A DNA stretch of 64,000 bases from Candidatus Saccharibacteria bacterium oral taxon 488. GTDB lineage: Bacteria; Patescibacteriota; Saccharimonadia; Saccharimonadales; Saccharimonadaceae. Positions 1 through 8,191 of this stretch are shown piece by piece. Each line of letters starts with the position of its first letter. Position 1 is the stretch's first letter. The stretch is from NCBI GenBank assembly GCA_013099195.1, contig CP039999.1:620001-684000 (forward strand), in the 5' to 3' direction. Under the pieces are notes generated by a model. The model saw only the letters and a program-made list of their open reading frames with translations. It searched no databases and was not told where the DNA came from. The position numbers were made by a program, and so were the translations under genes.

Positions 1-54
1 GCCCATAGTACCGACGTTCACGTGCGGCTTGCTTCGGTCAAATGCATCTGCCAT
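1..54 (-). CDS. tuf: Elongation factor Tu, N-terminal fragment
   Basis: Only the first 18 codons lie in the window; the gene continues beyond base 1. They read MADAFDRSKPHVNVGTMG, the diagnostic EF-Tu N-terminus that precedes the first GTP-binding loop. The more usual form is GT(I)GH, so Met at residue 17 is a small variation. EF-Tu is the GTPase that delivers aminoacyl-tRNA to the ribosome. An AGGAG ribosome-binding site lies about 11 bases upstream and a TATAAT hexamer reads on the minus strand at 83-78, so this gene has a leader, unlike many of its neighbours. Confidence 0.93.
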   Translation of the reverse strand, partial: MADAFDRSKPHVNVGTMG

Positions 55-145
55 TTGTAGAAGTTCTCCTTTATTTAATTATATTTTCACGCGGGTACAG
101 TCCATTAAACAGACCTCACGGCGTATGTTCTTGATTATAACTGGT

Positions 146-175
146 TTGCAAACTGTTGTAAATAGGGTTTATACT
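146..175 (+). promoter_or_regulatory. Promoter for leaderless membrane-protein gene
   Basis: TTGCAA (146-151), an 18-base spacer and TATACT (170-175). The start codon at 182 falls 6 bases after the -10, so the predicted transcript begins at or next to the ATG. Confidence 0.6.
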
Positions 176-181
176 ATGAGC

Positions 182-700
182 ATGAGTATCTTTTCTAAGA
201 AAGTAACACCCGAAGCAGCTCGCGCCGGTGTATACCCAAAACGATTATCGTATGACGAGCGTCAGGAGTTAAATGCCGAATATGATCGTCGCCGTCAAAC
301 CAACTTACCAAAGCTACCTTCGTTGGGCATTGCTCTTATTCTGACAATGACCCTCTCTATGGCTTGGATGCTTATCAAGCTCACTACTTTATTCATCAAA
401 ACGAGCGGACAGTCTGCTATTTTCCTGTTATTCTTTCTATTTATCCTCATCGCAGTCTGCTATGGCGTTACGTTTTTCTACGTTAAGCGTATCCTCGATA
501 GGCTCAGCGTTAGTGGTACGAAATTTGTTATTGTTTACCTCGCGCTCATTGGCACCGTACTTGGGTGCTGCCACCAACTTGGTATCGCTCCTTTTCATGC
601 ACTTCTGTCATTACCGGTTCCAGTCTTGTTAATCGCTGCTAGTGGACACTACATTGCGACGAGTATACTTGCTAAGTGCTGTATTCATTTTGAGTGGTAG
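182..700 (+). CDS. Small four-helix membrane protein, unknown function
   Basis: I do not recognise the family. The 172-residue product has a basic, charged N-terminal segment (about residues 1-45) followed by four hydrophobic helices, each about 20 residues, and a short C-terminus. The frame is open further upstream, but a TTGCAA / 18 bp / TATACT promoter (146-175) ends right at an ATG at 176, and the next in-frame ATG at 182 sits exactly 6 bases after the -10, where transcription should begin. I therefore take 182 as the start of a leaderless mRNA. It is divergent from tuf. Confidence 0.7.
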   Translation: MSIFSKKVTPEAARAGVYPKRLSYDERQELNAEYDRRRQTNLPKLPSLGIALILTMTLSMAWMLIKLTTLFIKTSGQSAIFLLFFLFILIAVCYGVTFFYVKRILDRLSVSGTKFVIVYLALIGTVLGCCHQLGIAPFHALLSLPVPVLLIAASGHYIATSILAKCCIHFEW

Positions 701-763
701 TAGTTATTGTATTATATACAACACTTTCTTACAGTAGTAAATTGTTGTAATTATTACTTTTTA

Positions 764-793
764 TTGGTTATTTTCTCTATGATGTCTTATACT
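764..793 (+). promoter_or_regulatory. Probable glmS promoter
   Basis: TTGGTT (764-769), 18 bases, TATACT (788-793). Transcription from about base 800 would give a leader of roughly 34 bases carrying the AAAGGAG ribosome-binding site at about 819-825 in front of glmS. Confidence 0.5.
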
Positions 794-833
794 GAGAGGC
801 GTGTATCAGTTAATACTAAAGGAGAAATAATCT

Positions 834-2660
834 ATGTGTGGAATTGTTGGCTATATCGGTGAACGCGAGGCGCAGAATATCCTCGTCGCTGAGCTCAAGC
901 GGCTCGAGTACCGCGGCTATGACAGCGCCGGAATTGTTACCCTGTCGGGTTCTGCCACACCAACCCTGCTGCGCACCAAAGGCAAGGTGGCAGCGCTGGA
1001 AGAGCTCGTCGGACAACATAAGACGAGCGATACGGTCGGCATCGGACACACCCGCTGGGCAACGCATGGTGAACCAAGTAAACGCAATGCTCACCCACAC
1101 CATGTTGGCGAGATTTATCTGGTACATAACGGTATCATTGAGAACTACCAAGACCTTAAAACGATGCTTTCTGGCCATGAGTACGAGTTTAAGAGCGATA
1201 CCGATAGCGAGGTGCTGGCGGCCCTGATTGACTATCTGCGGCGTGACTCACCAGACTTACTGACAGCAGTCACCGGCGCATTGAAGATGGTAGTTGGTGC
1301 GTATGGCATTGCGGTACTTGACACCACGAACCCCGAAGAAATTATCGTGGCTCGCCAAGGCAGCCCGCTGATCATTGGCGTCGGAGATGGCGAAACATAT
1401 ATCGCCAGTGACGCTTCGGCGCTGGTTGGCTACACCAATCAAGTGGTATATCTACACGATGGTGAAATTGGCCGCTGCACCCGCAATGGGCTAGAGTTAC
1501 AGACAATAGAATCGCAAAAGCTTGACGTCAAGATCGAGATGCTCGACATGGATATGCAGGCGATTCAGAAGCAGGGCTTTGACCATTTCCTCGCCAAAGA
1601 AATTTACGAACAGCCAACCAGTCTCACGTCCACCCTGGCCGGCCGCGTACTACCCGACCAAAAATATGCGCGCCTGGGCGGTCTCAATATGAGCAACGAC
1701 GAACTGCGCCAAGTCAAGCACGTCATCATCGTCGGCTGCGGCACTGCCTATTTTGCCGGTGTGCAAGCCAGCTACTTTATCGAGCAACTGACCGATGACG
1801 TGACTATCAGCGTCGAGATCGCCAGTGAGCTACGCTACCGCGCATTCAACGTACCTGAACACTCGGTCGCTATGATTGTTAGCCAGAGTGGCGAAACGGC
1901 CGACACCCTTGCCTGCCTGAATGAATTGAAGCGACGTGGCGTTAAATGCCTCGGCGTCGTCAATGCCGTCGGCAGTACAATCGCCCGAGCGGTTGATGGC
2001 GGCGTGTACTTGCACGTTGGCGCCGAGATTAGTGTCGCCAGCACCAAGGCCTTTACCTCACAAGTCGCTGCTCTGACGATCTTTGGTATTATGCTCGCCA
2101 ATGCCAAGGGCACCAACCCACAATTTATTGATGAATTTGTACAAGAATTAGCGATACTGCCAAGCGAGATCCAAAAAGTCCTCGATAAACAAGGTGCTGA
2201 GATACCTTCCATCGCTCGGGCGTATGCTGATTACAATCACGCACTCTACATCGGCCGCGATACGCTGTATCCGATCGCTATGGAGGGTGCACTAAAGCTC
2301 AAAGAGGTAAGCTACATTCATGCCGAAGCGTATGCCGCCGGTGAGCTGAAACACGGTCCGATCGCCCTGATTGATGACCATTTCTTTGAAGTCTGCTATA
2401 TCCAAGACAATTGGTTATACGAAAAATCCCAGAGCAACTTGATCGAGATGAATACTCGCGGTGCTCACGCCATTGTCATCACCGACACGACGAAAAAGGT
2501 GCCGGGCGAAACGGTGATCCGTGTCGCAACGAAGCTATCGCACCTCACGCCACTTCTGTTCAATGTCGTGTCGCAACTCCTAGCCTATCACGTGGCTGTC
2601 AAGCGTGGCCATGACGTCGATCAGCCGCGCAACCTCGCAAAGAGCGTGACAGTCGAATAA
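834..2660 (+). CDS. glmS: Glutamine-fructose-6-phosphate aminotransferase (isomerizing)
   Basis: This cytoplasmic enzyme makes glucosamine-6-phosphate from fructose-6-phosphate and glutamine, the entry step to UDP-GlcNAc and peptidoglycan. The 608-residue length is normal. The N-terminal glutaminase domain (about 1-235) starts MCGIVGYIG with Cys2 as the nucleophile and contains GHTRWATHG at 71-79. Two SIS sugar-isomerase domains follow (about 290-425 and 460-600), with the SQSGETADT and SVASTKAFT phosphate-binding loops, and the chain ends in the conserved DQPRNLAKSVTVE tail. An AAAGGAG ribosome-binding site fixes the start. It converges on tgt with only 10 bases between stops. Confidence 0.98.
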   Translation: MCGIVGYIGEREAQNILVAELKRLEYRGYDSAGIVTLSGSATPTLLRTKGKVAALEELVGQHKTSDTVGIGHTRWATHGEPSKRNAHPHHVGEIYLVHNGIIENYQDLKTMLSGHEYEFKSDTDSEVLAALIDYLRRDSPDLLTAVTGALKMVVGAYGIAVLDTTNPEEIIVARQGSPLIIGVGDGETYIASDASALVGYTNQVVYLHDGEIGRCTRNGLELQTIESQKLDVKIEMLDMDMQAIQKQGFDHFLAKEIYEQPTSLTSTLAGRVLPDQKYARLGGLNMSNDELRQVKHVIIVGCGTAYFAGVQASYFIEQLTDDVTISVEIASELRYRAFNVPEHSVAMIVSQSGETADTLACLNELKRRGVKCLGVVNAVGSTIARAVDGGVYLHVGAEISVASTKAFTSQVAALTIFGIMLANAKGTNPQFIDEFVQELAILPSEIQKVLDKQGAEIPSIARAYADYNHALYIGRDTLYPIAMEGALKLKEVSYIHAEAYAAGELKHGPIALIDDHFFEVCYIQDNWLYEKSQSNLIEMNTRGAHAIVITDTTKKVPGETVIRVATKLSHLTPLLFNVVSQLLAYHVAVKRGHDVDQPRNLAKSVTVE

Positions 2661-2670
2661 TTCTCTCGCA

Positions 2671-3873
2671 TTAGCGGCGATAATATGTCGCCAAAAACGC
2701 CTCGCGAAACTCATAAAATGTCCCGTCCTCCAGGCTGGCGCGGATGTCATCAACCAATTTAACGATAAATCGCTCGTTGTGGATTGATAGCAATGTGCCA
2801 GCCAGAGATTCGCGGGCATGGAGTAAATGACAGAGATAGGCGGCGGTGTAATGGCGGCAAGTATAGCAATCGCAATCTTCCATAATTGGTTCAAACAGTT
2901 CGCGGTATTTCTGGCCGCGAACATTGACCCGACCACACGGCGTATAGGCCGCACCGTTTCTAGCCACGCGCGTCGGACTGACACAGTCAAAGGTATCAAT
3001 TCCCTGCTCAATCGCCGCAAAGATGTCATCCGGCTCGGAGATGCCGAGTAAATGCCGCGGCTTGTTCTCGGGCAAGATTTGATTAACCCACTGAATTATC
3101 TGCGCCATGGTTTCCTTTTCCAGTGCGCCGCCGATGCCGTAGCCGTCAAAATCCATTGCGCCTAGAAACTCAGCCGTTTGCTTACGCAGATCCTCGTAAT
3201 TCGCACCCTGCAGCACGGCAAATAACGCTTGATACGGTTTGTCGGGATGGGCTTCACGCATACGCTTAACTTCCGCCAAACTCCGCTCCGCCCAAGCGTG
3301 TGTCCGCGCCAAAGCTTCCACTTGATAGTCATACGGATCAATCAGCGAGGTCAGTTCATCAAAGGTGAAAGTAATATCCGCACCGATCCCGGCTTGGATT
3401 TGCATAGATAATTCTGGTGTAAATTTGTGGTACGAGCCGTCAAGGTGCGACTTGAACATCACGCCGTTTTCGTCCACCCAAGCGTGGCGCGACGATTTTT
3501 TAGCAATGGCAATTTCCTCATCAACATCCGTACTCATTGCCAGCACCTTCTTAAAACCCGAGCCCAGACTCAGCACCTGAAAGCCGCCGCTATCAGTGAA
3601 CGTCGGCCCATCCCAGTGCATAAACTTGCCCAAATAGCCAGCCTTTTCAATCAGTTCATGACCCGGCTGCAAATATAGATGATAGGCGTTCGCCAGCACC
3701 GCCTGCGCGCCGACATCCGCCACCATTTCTGGCACCATCGCCTTGACGTTAGCCTTAGTTCCAACCACGATAAACGCCGGTGTTGTGATATCCCCGTGCG
3801 GCGTGTGAATAATACCGGTGCGCGCCAATGTCTTATCCAGCCGCGAAGTTATTTCAAAAGAAAACGGTTTCAT
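2671..3873 (-). CDS. tgt: tRNA-guanine transglycosylase, divergent
   Basis: This is a TGT-family TIM barrel (400 residues) that exchanges G34 of GUN anticodons for a 7-deazaguanine base. The general base motif DSGGFQV is at 94-100, GIDTFDCV (291-298) carries the catalytic aspartate, and the zinc site is CxCxxC (334-339) plus a later His. The base-pocket signatures differ from standard bacterial TGT: LQGA at 221-224 in place of VQGG, and GGALEKE at 248-254 in place of GGLAVGE. About 18 extra residues separate the catalytic motif from the SHLDG segment. The start at 3873 is chosen because TATAAT (3886-3881) lies 7 bases upstream. No queuosine biosynthesis gene is in the window. Confidence 0.9.
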   Translation of the reverse strand: MKPFSFEITSRLDKTLARTGIIHTPHGDITTPAFIVVGTKANVKAMVPEMVADVGAQAVLANAYHLYLQPGHELIEKAGYLGKFMHWDGPTFTDSGGFQVLSLGSGFKKVLAMSTDVDEEIAIAKKSSRHAWVDENGVMFKSHLDGSYHKFTPELSMQIQAGIGADITFTFDELTSLIDPYDYQVEALARTHAWAERSLAEVKRMREAHPDKPYQALFAVLQGANYEDLRKQTAEFLGAMDFDGYGIGGALEKETMAQIIQWVNQILPENKPRHLLGISEPDDIFAAIEQGIDTFDCVSPTRVARNGAAYTPCGRVNVRGQKYRELFEPIMEDCDCYTCRHYTAAYLCHLLHARESLAGTLLSIHNERFIVKLVDDIRASLEDGTFYEFREAFLATYYRR

Positions 3874-3912
3874 TTGATAGATTATATCAGTTTTTTCCGC
3901 TACACTAGAAGC
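3874..3912. promoter_or_regulatory. Divergent, interlocked promoters of tgt and the branching enzyme
   Basis: Only 39 bases separate the two start codons. TATAAT for tgt reads on the minus strand at 3886-3881, 7 bases before its ATG. TACACT for the branching enzyme reads on the plus strand at 3901-3906, 6 bases before its ATG. Each -10 therefore lies in the other promoter's upstream region, and both mRNAs should be leaderless. Confidence 0.6.
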
Positions 3913-5877
3913 ATGAGCAAGAAAACGCTGGTTGAGCTTGACCCGTGGCTGGCGCCGCATGAGAGCGTCATTAAGGATCGTGAGACTTATGTTTCGTCGA
4001 CGCTAACGAAGGTTTTGGGTGGCAAATCGCCGGCGGAGTTCGCCTTAGGATTTCATCATTTTGGTTTGCGCCAAACAGAGGCAGGCTGGACATTTCGTGA
4101 ATGGGCGCCAAATGCTACGCGGCTGGTTTTGGTGGGCGAGTTTTCTGACTGGCAGGAGCGCGAGGAATTTGCCCTGCAGCCTGGCGCGCATGGCGAATGG
4201 AGTGTTGATTTGCCGAGAGATGCGCTGCACCACGGCCAGAAATATAAACTACGTGCCTATTGGCCAGGTGGCGACGGTTGGCGGCTGCCGTCATATGCCA
4301 CCTATGTCGTCCAGGACGATGATTCGGTGGATTTTTCAGCCGTGGTGTGGCAGCCTGATGAGCCATATCAGTGGCAGCATGACATTCCGCCTGCGCCAAA
4401 CGTGCCGCTGATTTACGAGGCACATGTCGGTATGAGCAGCGAGGAGGAAAAGGTTGCTAGCTTCAACGAATTTACCGCGGGCGTCCTGCCACGCATCAAA
4501 CAAGCAGGATACAACACCATCCAATTGATGGCCATCGCCGAACACCCGTACTACGGTAGTTTTGGCTATCATGTTAGTAATTTTTTCGCCGTGTCATCGC
4601 GCTTTGGCATACCGGATGATTTCAAGCGGTTAGTTGACGCGGCGCACGGACTGGGGCTGCGCGTCATCATTGACATTGTTCATGCTCATGCCGCCAAAAA
4701 TGAAGTCGAGGGCCTGGGCAATTTCGCGGGTGACCCGACGCAATATTTCAAAGCTCACGACCATCCAGCGTGGGATTCGCGGCTGTTTGATTATGGCAAG
4801 CCGGAAGTACTGCACTTTTTGGCCAGCAATTGCCGCTGGTGGTTGGATGAATACCACGTTGACGGTTTTCGGTTTGACGGCGTGACCAGCATGCTATATC
4901 ACGACCACGGTCTAGGCAAAAGTTTCACCAGCTATGACGATTATTTTACTGATGACGTTGACAAGGACACCCTGGTCTATCTCAGACTGGCAAATGACGT
5001 CATTCACGCTGTTCGCCCCGATGCCACGACCATTGCTGAGGAAATGAGCGGACTACCGGGCTTGGCGGCACCGGCTGAGTACGGCGGTTTAGGCTTTGAT
5101 TATCGATTGGCAATGGGCGCGCCCGACCTCTGGATCAAAACACTGAAGGAAAAGCGCGACGAAGATTGGGATTTGGGCGAGCTGGTGCATACGCTGAGTT
5201 CGCACCGCCCAGAGGAAAAAGTCATCACCTACGCCGAGAGTCACGACCAGGCCTTGGTCGGCGACAAGACACTGATTTTTCGACTGATCGACAAAGCCAT
5301 GTATTGGCACATGGACAAAGCCAACCCCGACCTGACAGTAGAGCGCGGCGTGGCGCTGCACAAACTAATTCGGCTACTGACCGCCGGACTACATGGTGGC
5401 GGCTACCTTAATTTCATGGGCAATGAATTTGGATATCCCGAGTGGATCGACTTTCCGCGCCAGGGTAATCATTGGTCGTTCAAGCACGCTCGCAGACAAT
5501 GGAGTTTACGCGACAATGGTTTTCTCAAATACCAATGGCTGGGCGAATTTGACGCGAGCCTGATGAAGCTCATTAAAACCGTTGACGACTCGGGCATTCA
5601 CTACCTCACCGTTCGCCAACACGACCATGTGGTTAGTTTCATACGCGGCGATCTGCTGTTTATTATGAACTTTTCGCCCAGCCAGTCGTGGACAGATTAC
5701 GGCGTACCAGCAGCGGCTGGGTCATACAGCGTAATTTTGGACAGCGACGACAAGCAATTTGGCGGGCAGGGCCGGGTTAATCCTAACGGCCGCTACTTTA
5801 CGACGCCACATGGCAACGAGCATATTATACGTGTATACATACCGACACGAAGTGGCCTCGTGCTACAAAAAGATTGA
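3913..5877 (+). CDS. glgB: 1,4-alpha-glucan branching enzyme (GH13, CBM48)
   Basis: The enzyme cuts alpha-1,4 glucan chains and rejoins them through alpha-1,6 links. The 654-residue protein has an N-terminal CBM48 (about 45-160, with FREWAPNATRL), a GH13 barrel and a C-terminal all-beta domain. The catalytic residues are visible: nucleophile Asp322 in DGFRFDGV, acid/base Glu376 in AEEMSGLPG and transition-state Asp445 in ESHDQALVGDKT. The LDPWLAPHE start and overall pattern resemble the eukaryote-like GH13_8 type more than E. coli GlgB. No glycogen synthase or ADP-glucose pyrophosphorylase is in the window; an alpha-glucan phosphorylase is encoded at 32525. The frame is open upstream, but TACACT 6 bases before the ATG at 3913 sets the start. 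Confidence 0.93.
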   Translation: MSKKTLVELDPWLAPHESVIKDRETYVSSTLTKVLGGKSPAEFALGFHHFGLRQTEAGWTFREWAPNATRLVLVGEFSDWQEREEFALQPGAHGEWSVDLPRDALHHGQKYKLRAYWPGGDGWRLPSYATYVVQDDDSVDFSAVVWQPDEPYQWQHDIPPAPNVPLIYEAHVGMSSEEEKVASFNEFTAGVLPRIKQAGYNTIQLMAIAEHPYYGSFGYHVSNFFAVSSRFGIPDDFKRLVDAAHGLGLRVIIDIVHAHAAKNEVEGLGNFAGDPTQYFKAHDHPAWDSRLFDYGKPEVLHFLASNCRWWLDEYHVDGFRFDGVTSMLYHDHGLGKSFTSYDDYFTDDVDKDTLVYLRLANDVIHAVRPDATTIAEEMSGLPGLAAPAEYGGLGFDYRLAMGAPDLWIKTLKEKRDEDWDLGELVHTLSSHRPEEKVITYAESHDQALVGDKTLIFRLIDKAMYWHMDKANPDLTVERGVALHKLIRLLTAGLHGGGYLNFMGNEFGYPEWIDFPRQGNHWSFKHARRQWSLRDNGFLKYQWLGEFDASLMKLIKTVDDSGIHYLTVRQHDHVVSFIRGDLLFIMNFSPSQSWTDYGVPAAAGSYSVILDSDDKQFGGQGRVNPNGRYFTTPHGNEHIIRVYIPTRSGLVLQKD

Positions 5878-5919
5878 CCGCAAAGCTATGTTAGTATGAA
5901 TACCCTACCATGATCTTGA

Positions 5920-6498
5920 CTACTGTGCTAATTCTTTGACCATCTTAGACAGAATCGGAATGACGTTCATTTCGAACCATGGATTGCGCGCCCGCCAGCG
6001 GAAGTTAAGCGGTGACGGATGGACAAGTGGAAAATAATGAGGCAGATACTCCATATAATGCGCGACTGTTTCGGTCAGGTTGCGCTTCGCCTGTTTGTTG
6101 AGATAGTATTGCTGAGCATGAGCACCGACTAAAATCGTCAGCCTCACATCCGGCATCTGTGCTAGCAGCCGTGGATGCCACTTTTTGGCAAATTCCGGTC
6201 GCGGCGGTAAATCACCATGCGCAGCCTTACCTGGATAATAAAAATCCATTGGCATTAGAGCAAACAAACTAGGATCATAAAATTGTTCATCGGTAACCCC
6301 CAGCCACTGACGCAATGTGCGACCACTGGCATCATTCCATGGCGTGCGTGTTTCCTGCGCTATTCGTCCCGGCGCCTGACCAACCAGCACGATACGTGAG
6401 CAGGGCGAAGCGGTATAGACTGGCGGCCAACCACGAGCATGAAACGAAGCATTCATACTATCTTGATCGATTTCATCATACAGCAACGGCCTAGTCAT
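5920..6498 (-). CDS. Uracil-DNA glycosylase superfamily protein
   Basis: The 192-residue product has the UDG-fold landmarks. GQAPGRIAQET (about 39-49) corresponds to the water-activating GQDPY-like motif, and HPSPLNFRW (about 160-168) corresponds to the HPSPLS DNA-intercalation motif. The expected role is base-excision removal of uracil or related damaged bases. The GQAPG and ETRTPWND pattern is of the divergent 'uracil-DNA glycosylase family' type rather than classic Ung, so its exact substrate is uncertain. TATACT (6510-6505) lies 6 bases before the ATG, giving a leaderless transcript divergent from the regulator at 6579. Confidence 0.82.
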   Translation of the reverse strand: MTRPLLYDEIDQDSMNASFHARGWPPVYTASPCSRIVLVGQAPGRIAQETRTPWNDASGRTLRQWLGVTDEQFYDPSLFALMPMDFYYPGKAAHGDLPPRPEFAKKWHPRLLAQMPDVRLTILVGAHAQQYYLNKQAKRNLTETVAHYMEYLPHYFPLVHPSPLNFRWRARNPWFEMNVIPILSKMVKELAQ

Positions 6499-6560
6499 TA
6501 CGTTAGTATATCACAACCATTCTATACTGTTCATGCTACAGGCTATCCTTCATCAATATT

Positions 6561-6580
6561 ATGTGATATATTGTTCACAT
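6561..6580. promoter_or_regulatory. Palindromic operator over -10 and start codon of the MarR-like gene
   Basis: A perfect inverted repeat ATGTGA-N8-TCACAT. Its centre contains the TATATT -10 (6567-6572) and its right arm ends inside the ATG at 6579. A dimeric winged-helix protein bound here would block RNA polymerase, and the adjacent regulator is the obvious candidate, i.e. autorepression. Confidence 0.6.
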
Positions 6581-7031
6581 GGATATAAACTCAAAAAATA
6601 TCATAGCTACCTTGATCTCGCTCGGCATCCCACCGGCCTCAGCAACGATCATCCATTGCCTCCTGATCGCCCCACCGTATCACCATAGCCACACAAGCCT
6701 CCACGAGCAAACTGGCTTCAGCAAGGCGGCCATTACCGGTGGACTACGCTACCTAGAAACACTTGATATGATCTCCTATCAAACAGACAGTTCACGACGG
6801 CAGCATATCGCTCTTGATATCAAGCCGCTAGTCACCTACACTCAACAACGTATGCTGCTGTTCGACAAACTGGCTGACGAATTACACGCAGCATCGGCCG
6901 AGCAAGTAGACAGTGAGTTTTCATCGGATATCGCCATGGTAGCTGAGCTGTATAGTGCAATCAACGAAACAATTTGGCAGGCTATAACGACCTGGGAAGA
7001 GCAATATACCTCTACTCATCCATTGAAGTAA
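6579..7031 (+). CDS. MarR/GbsR-like winged-helix transcriptional regulator
   Basis: The 150-residue protein has a winged-helix pattern at about 10-75: ASATIIHCLLIAPP, then TSLHEQTGFSKAAITGGLRYLE as helix-turn-helix, then a short wing with RRQHIAL. A helical C-terminal part (about 85-145) probably dimerises. It most resembles the MarR/GbsR group; its ligand and targets are unknown. TATATT is 6 bases before the ATG (leaderless), and the promoter is embedded in a perfect palindrome, so autoregulation is likely. It ends 20 bases inside the convergent HD-domain gene. Confidence 0.72.
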   Translation: MDINSKNIIATLISLGIPPASATIIHCLLIAPPYHHSHTSLHEQTGFSKAAITGGLRYLETLDMISYQTDSSRRQHIALDIKPLVTYTQQRMLLFDKLADELHAASAEQVDSEFSSDIAMVAELYSAINETIWQAITTWEEQYTSTHPLK

Positions 7032-7714
7032 GATATTCTTCCAGGAAATCGCTCCACTCCGGTACATTCTTTTCTCGAAAATAGGCACGAAGAAAGGTAA
7101 CCATAGTTTGTTGACGAATTAATGCTTCGTCTCGGCCCGGGTCGGTCATCATAATCTTTGCTAGCTTCAACAACTTCTCAAAGAAATAATTAATGAAGCT
7201 ATCGCCATCATGCGTGCCACCGTTAGCGTTATATCGACGCGCATCAATGTTCACATCAGGCCAAACAGTTGGATCAAATATCCGACAACTACCGTGATTC
7301 ACCGCATAAATAAGTGCCCGCTCGATACCGCATGCCCCAATCGCATCACACATATCAGCGTCAGACACCAGCTGACCAGCTAGACGCTCTGGCCGCACAC
7401 CATGTAGATAACGACTATAGCCAATCCGAGCAATATTATAACGCACCGCATCCTGCAAATCAGCCGCAACACCAGCCTTCGTCATAATTGACGTGGCATT
7501 ATTGAGTTCATCCGCTTGCTTTTTGCCAACTAATTTATAATCATCAACGTCGTGTAGCCATGCCGTCAGCAGCACTTCGTCCATTGAAGCCGCTTCTTTA
7601 TGCTCATTCGCGAATCGCTCTGCTAGCCGTGCCACATTCGTCGCTATGGCCTGACGTATCGCCGCCAAGCAGTCGGCAGACTTCCTGCCTTACTATTGTC
7701 ATTGATTTGTTCAT
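7012..7714 (-). pseudogene. HD-domain phosphohydrolase, interrupted near its N-terminus
   Basis: The main open frame (7668-7012) encodes an HD-domain metal phosphohydrolase with WLHDVDDYKLVG and later VSDADMCDAIG, but it begins inside the domain and lacks the first metal-ligand His. A second frame supplies the missing start: an ATG at 7714, 7 bases after TATAAT (7727-7722), reads MNKSMTIVRQEVCRLLGG then DTSGH, which fits the usual HD-family N-terminus. The two frames differ by one base, and the join near 7640-7650 also seems short by a few codons. I infer a small deletion that breaks the gene, or a sequence error. Alternatively the protein starts at a TTG at 7668 and is inactive. Confidence 0.62.
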
Positions 7715-7762
7715 AGACTTTATTATACACCCCCATGCAAGTTATGGACGTAAATCTATTTA

Positions 7763-8191
7763 TTAGCTCCGAAATCCCAAGATGTATAATGCATCATACA
7801 CGCTCGGAACAACGTAAACTAGTTCACGCAGCATAATATCAACCGGTGCTGTTCGTGAAAAGATTGGTTTCTTTAATGCGAGAGCATAACCGATCTCCAT
7901 CGCAGCACTTATGCCAACATAGCCTTTGGGGGCATGCAGTAAAATAAAATCAGACTGCTCAATAGCCCGTAAATGCCAGTTTTCTATCTCTCGAGGCGAC
8001 AGGCCAACTTCTGCAGCATCAACAACAAATTCACCGTCCATAAAGTCCACTCGTCGCGGTGACAATACCTGACAGCCGGTTGCGGCTAGCTCGTCGTAAG
8101 CTCGCTGTAACCCGTCAATATCGCGCCTGTAAGACCCGCACAATACCGCACGTACTGCCCGTGGTTTAGAACTCCGCATTACCATATTCAT
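7763..8191 (-). CDS. Nucleoside 2-deoxyribosyltransferase-like protein
   Basis: The 142-residue Rossmann-like protein has LCGSYRRD near its N-terminus, a central IEQSDFILLHAPKGYVG strand-loop and then SAAMEIGYALALKKPIF. This order is typical of the nucleoside 2-deoxyribosyltransferase/MTH538-like superfamily, in which the Glu of the AAMEIG helix often takes part in N-glycosidic bond cleavage. Substrate is unknown. The gene overlaps the end of the upstream wHTH-Nudix gene by about 26 bases (in-frame ATGs also exist at 8185 and 8179), so the two are probably translated together and act on related nucleotides. Confidence 0.6.
   Translation of the reverse strand: MNMVMRSSKPRAVRAVLCGSYRRDIDGLQRAYDELAATGCQVLSPRRVDFMDGEFVVDAAEVGLSPREIENWHLRAIEQSDFILLHAPKGYVGISAAMEIGYALALKKPIFSRTAPVDIMLRELVYVVPSVYDALYILGFRS

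Noticed and set aside
29-181. Upstream extension of the first membrane-protein gene
   Set aside because: It would overlap the tuf start and its promoter; the -10 at 170-175 and ATG at 182 fit better.
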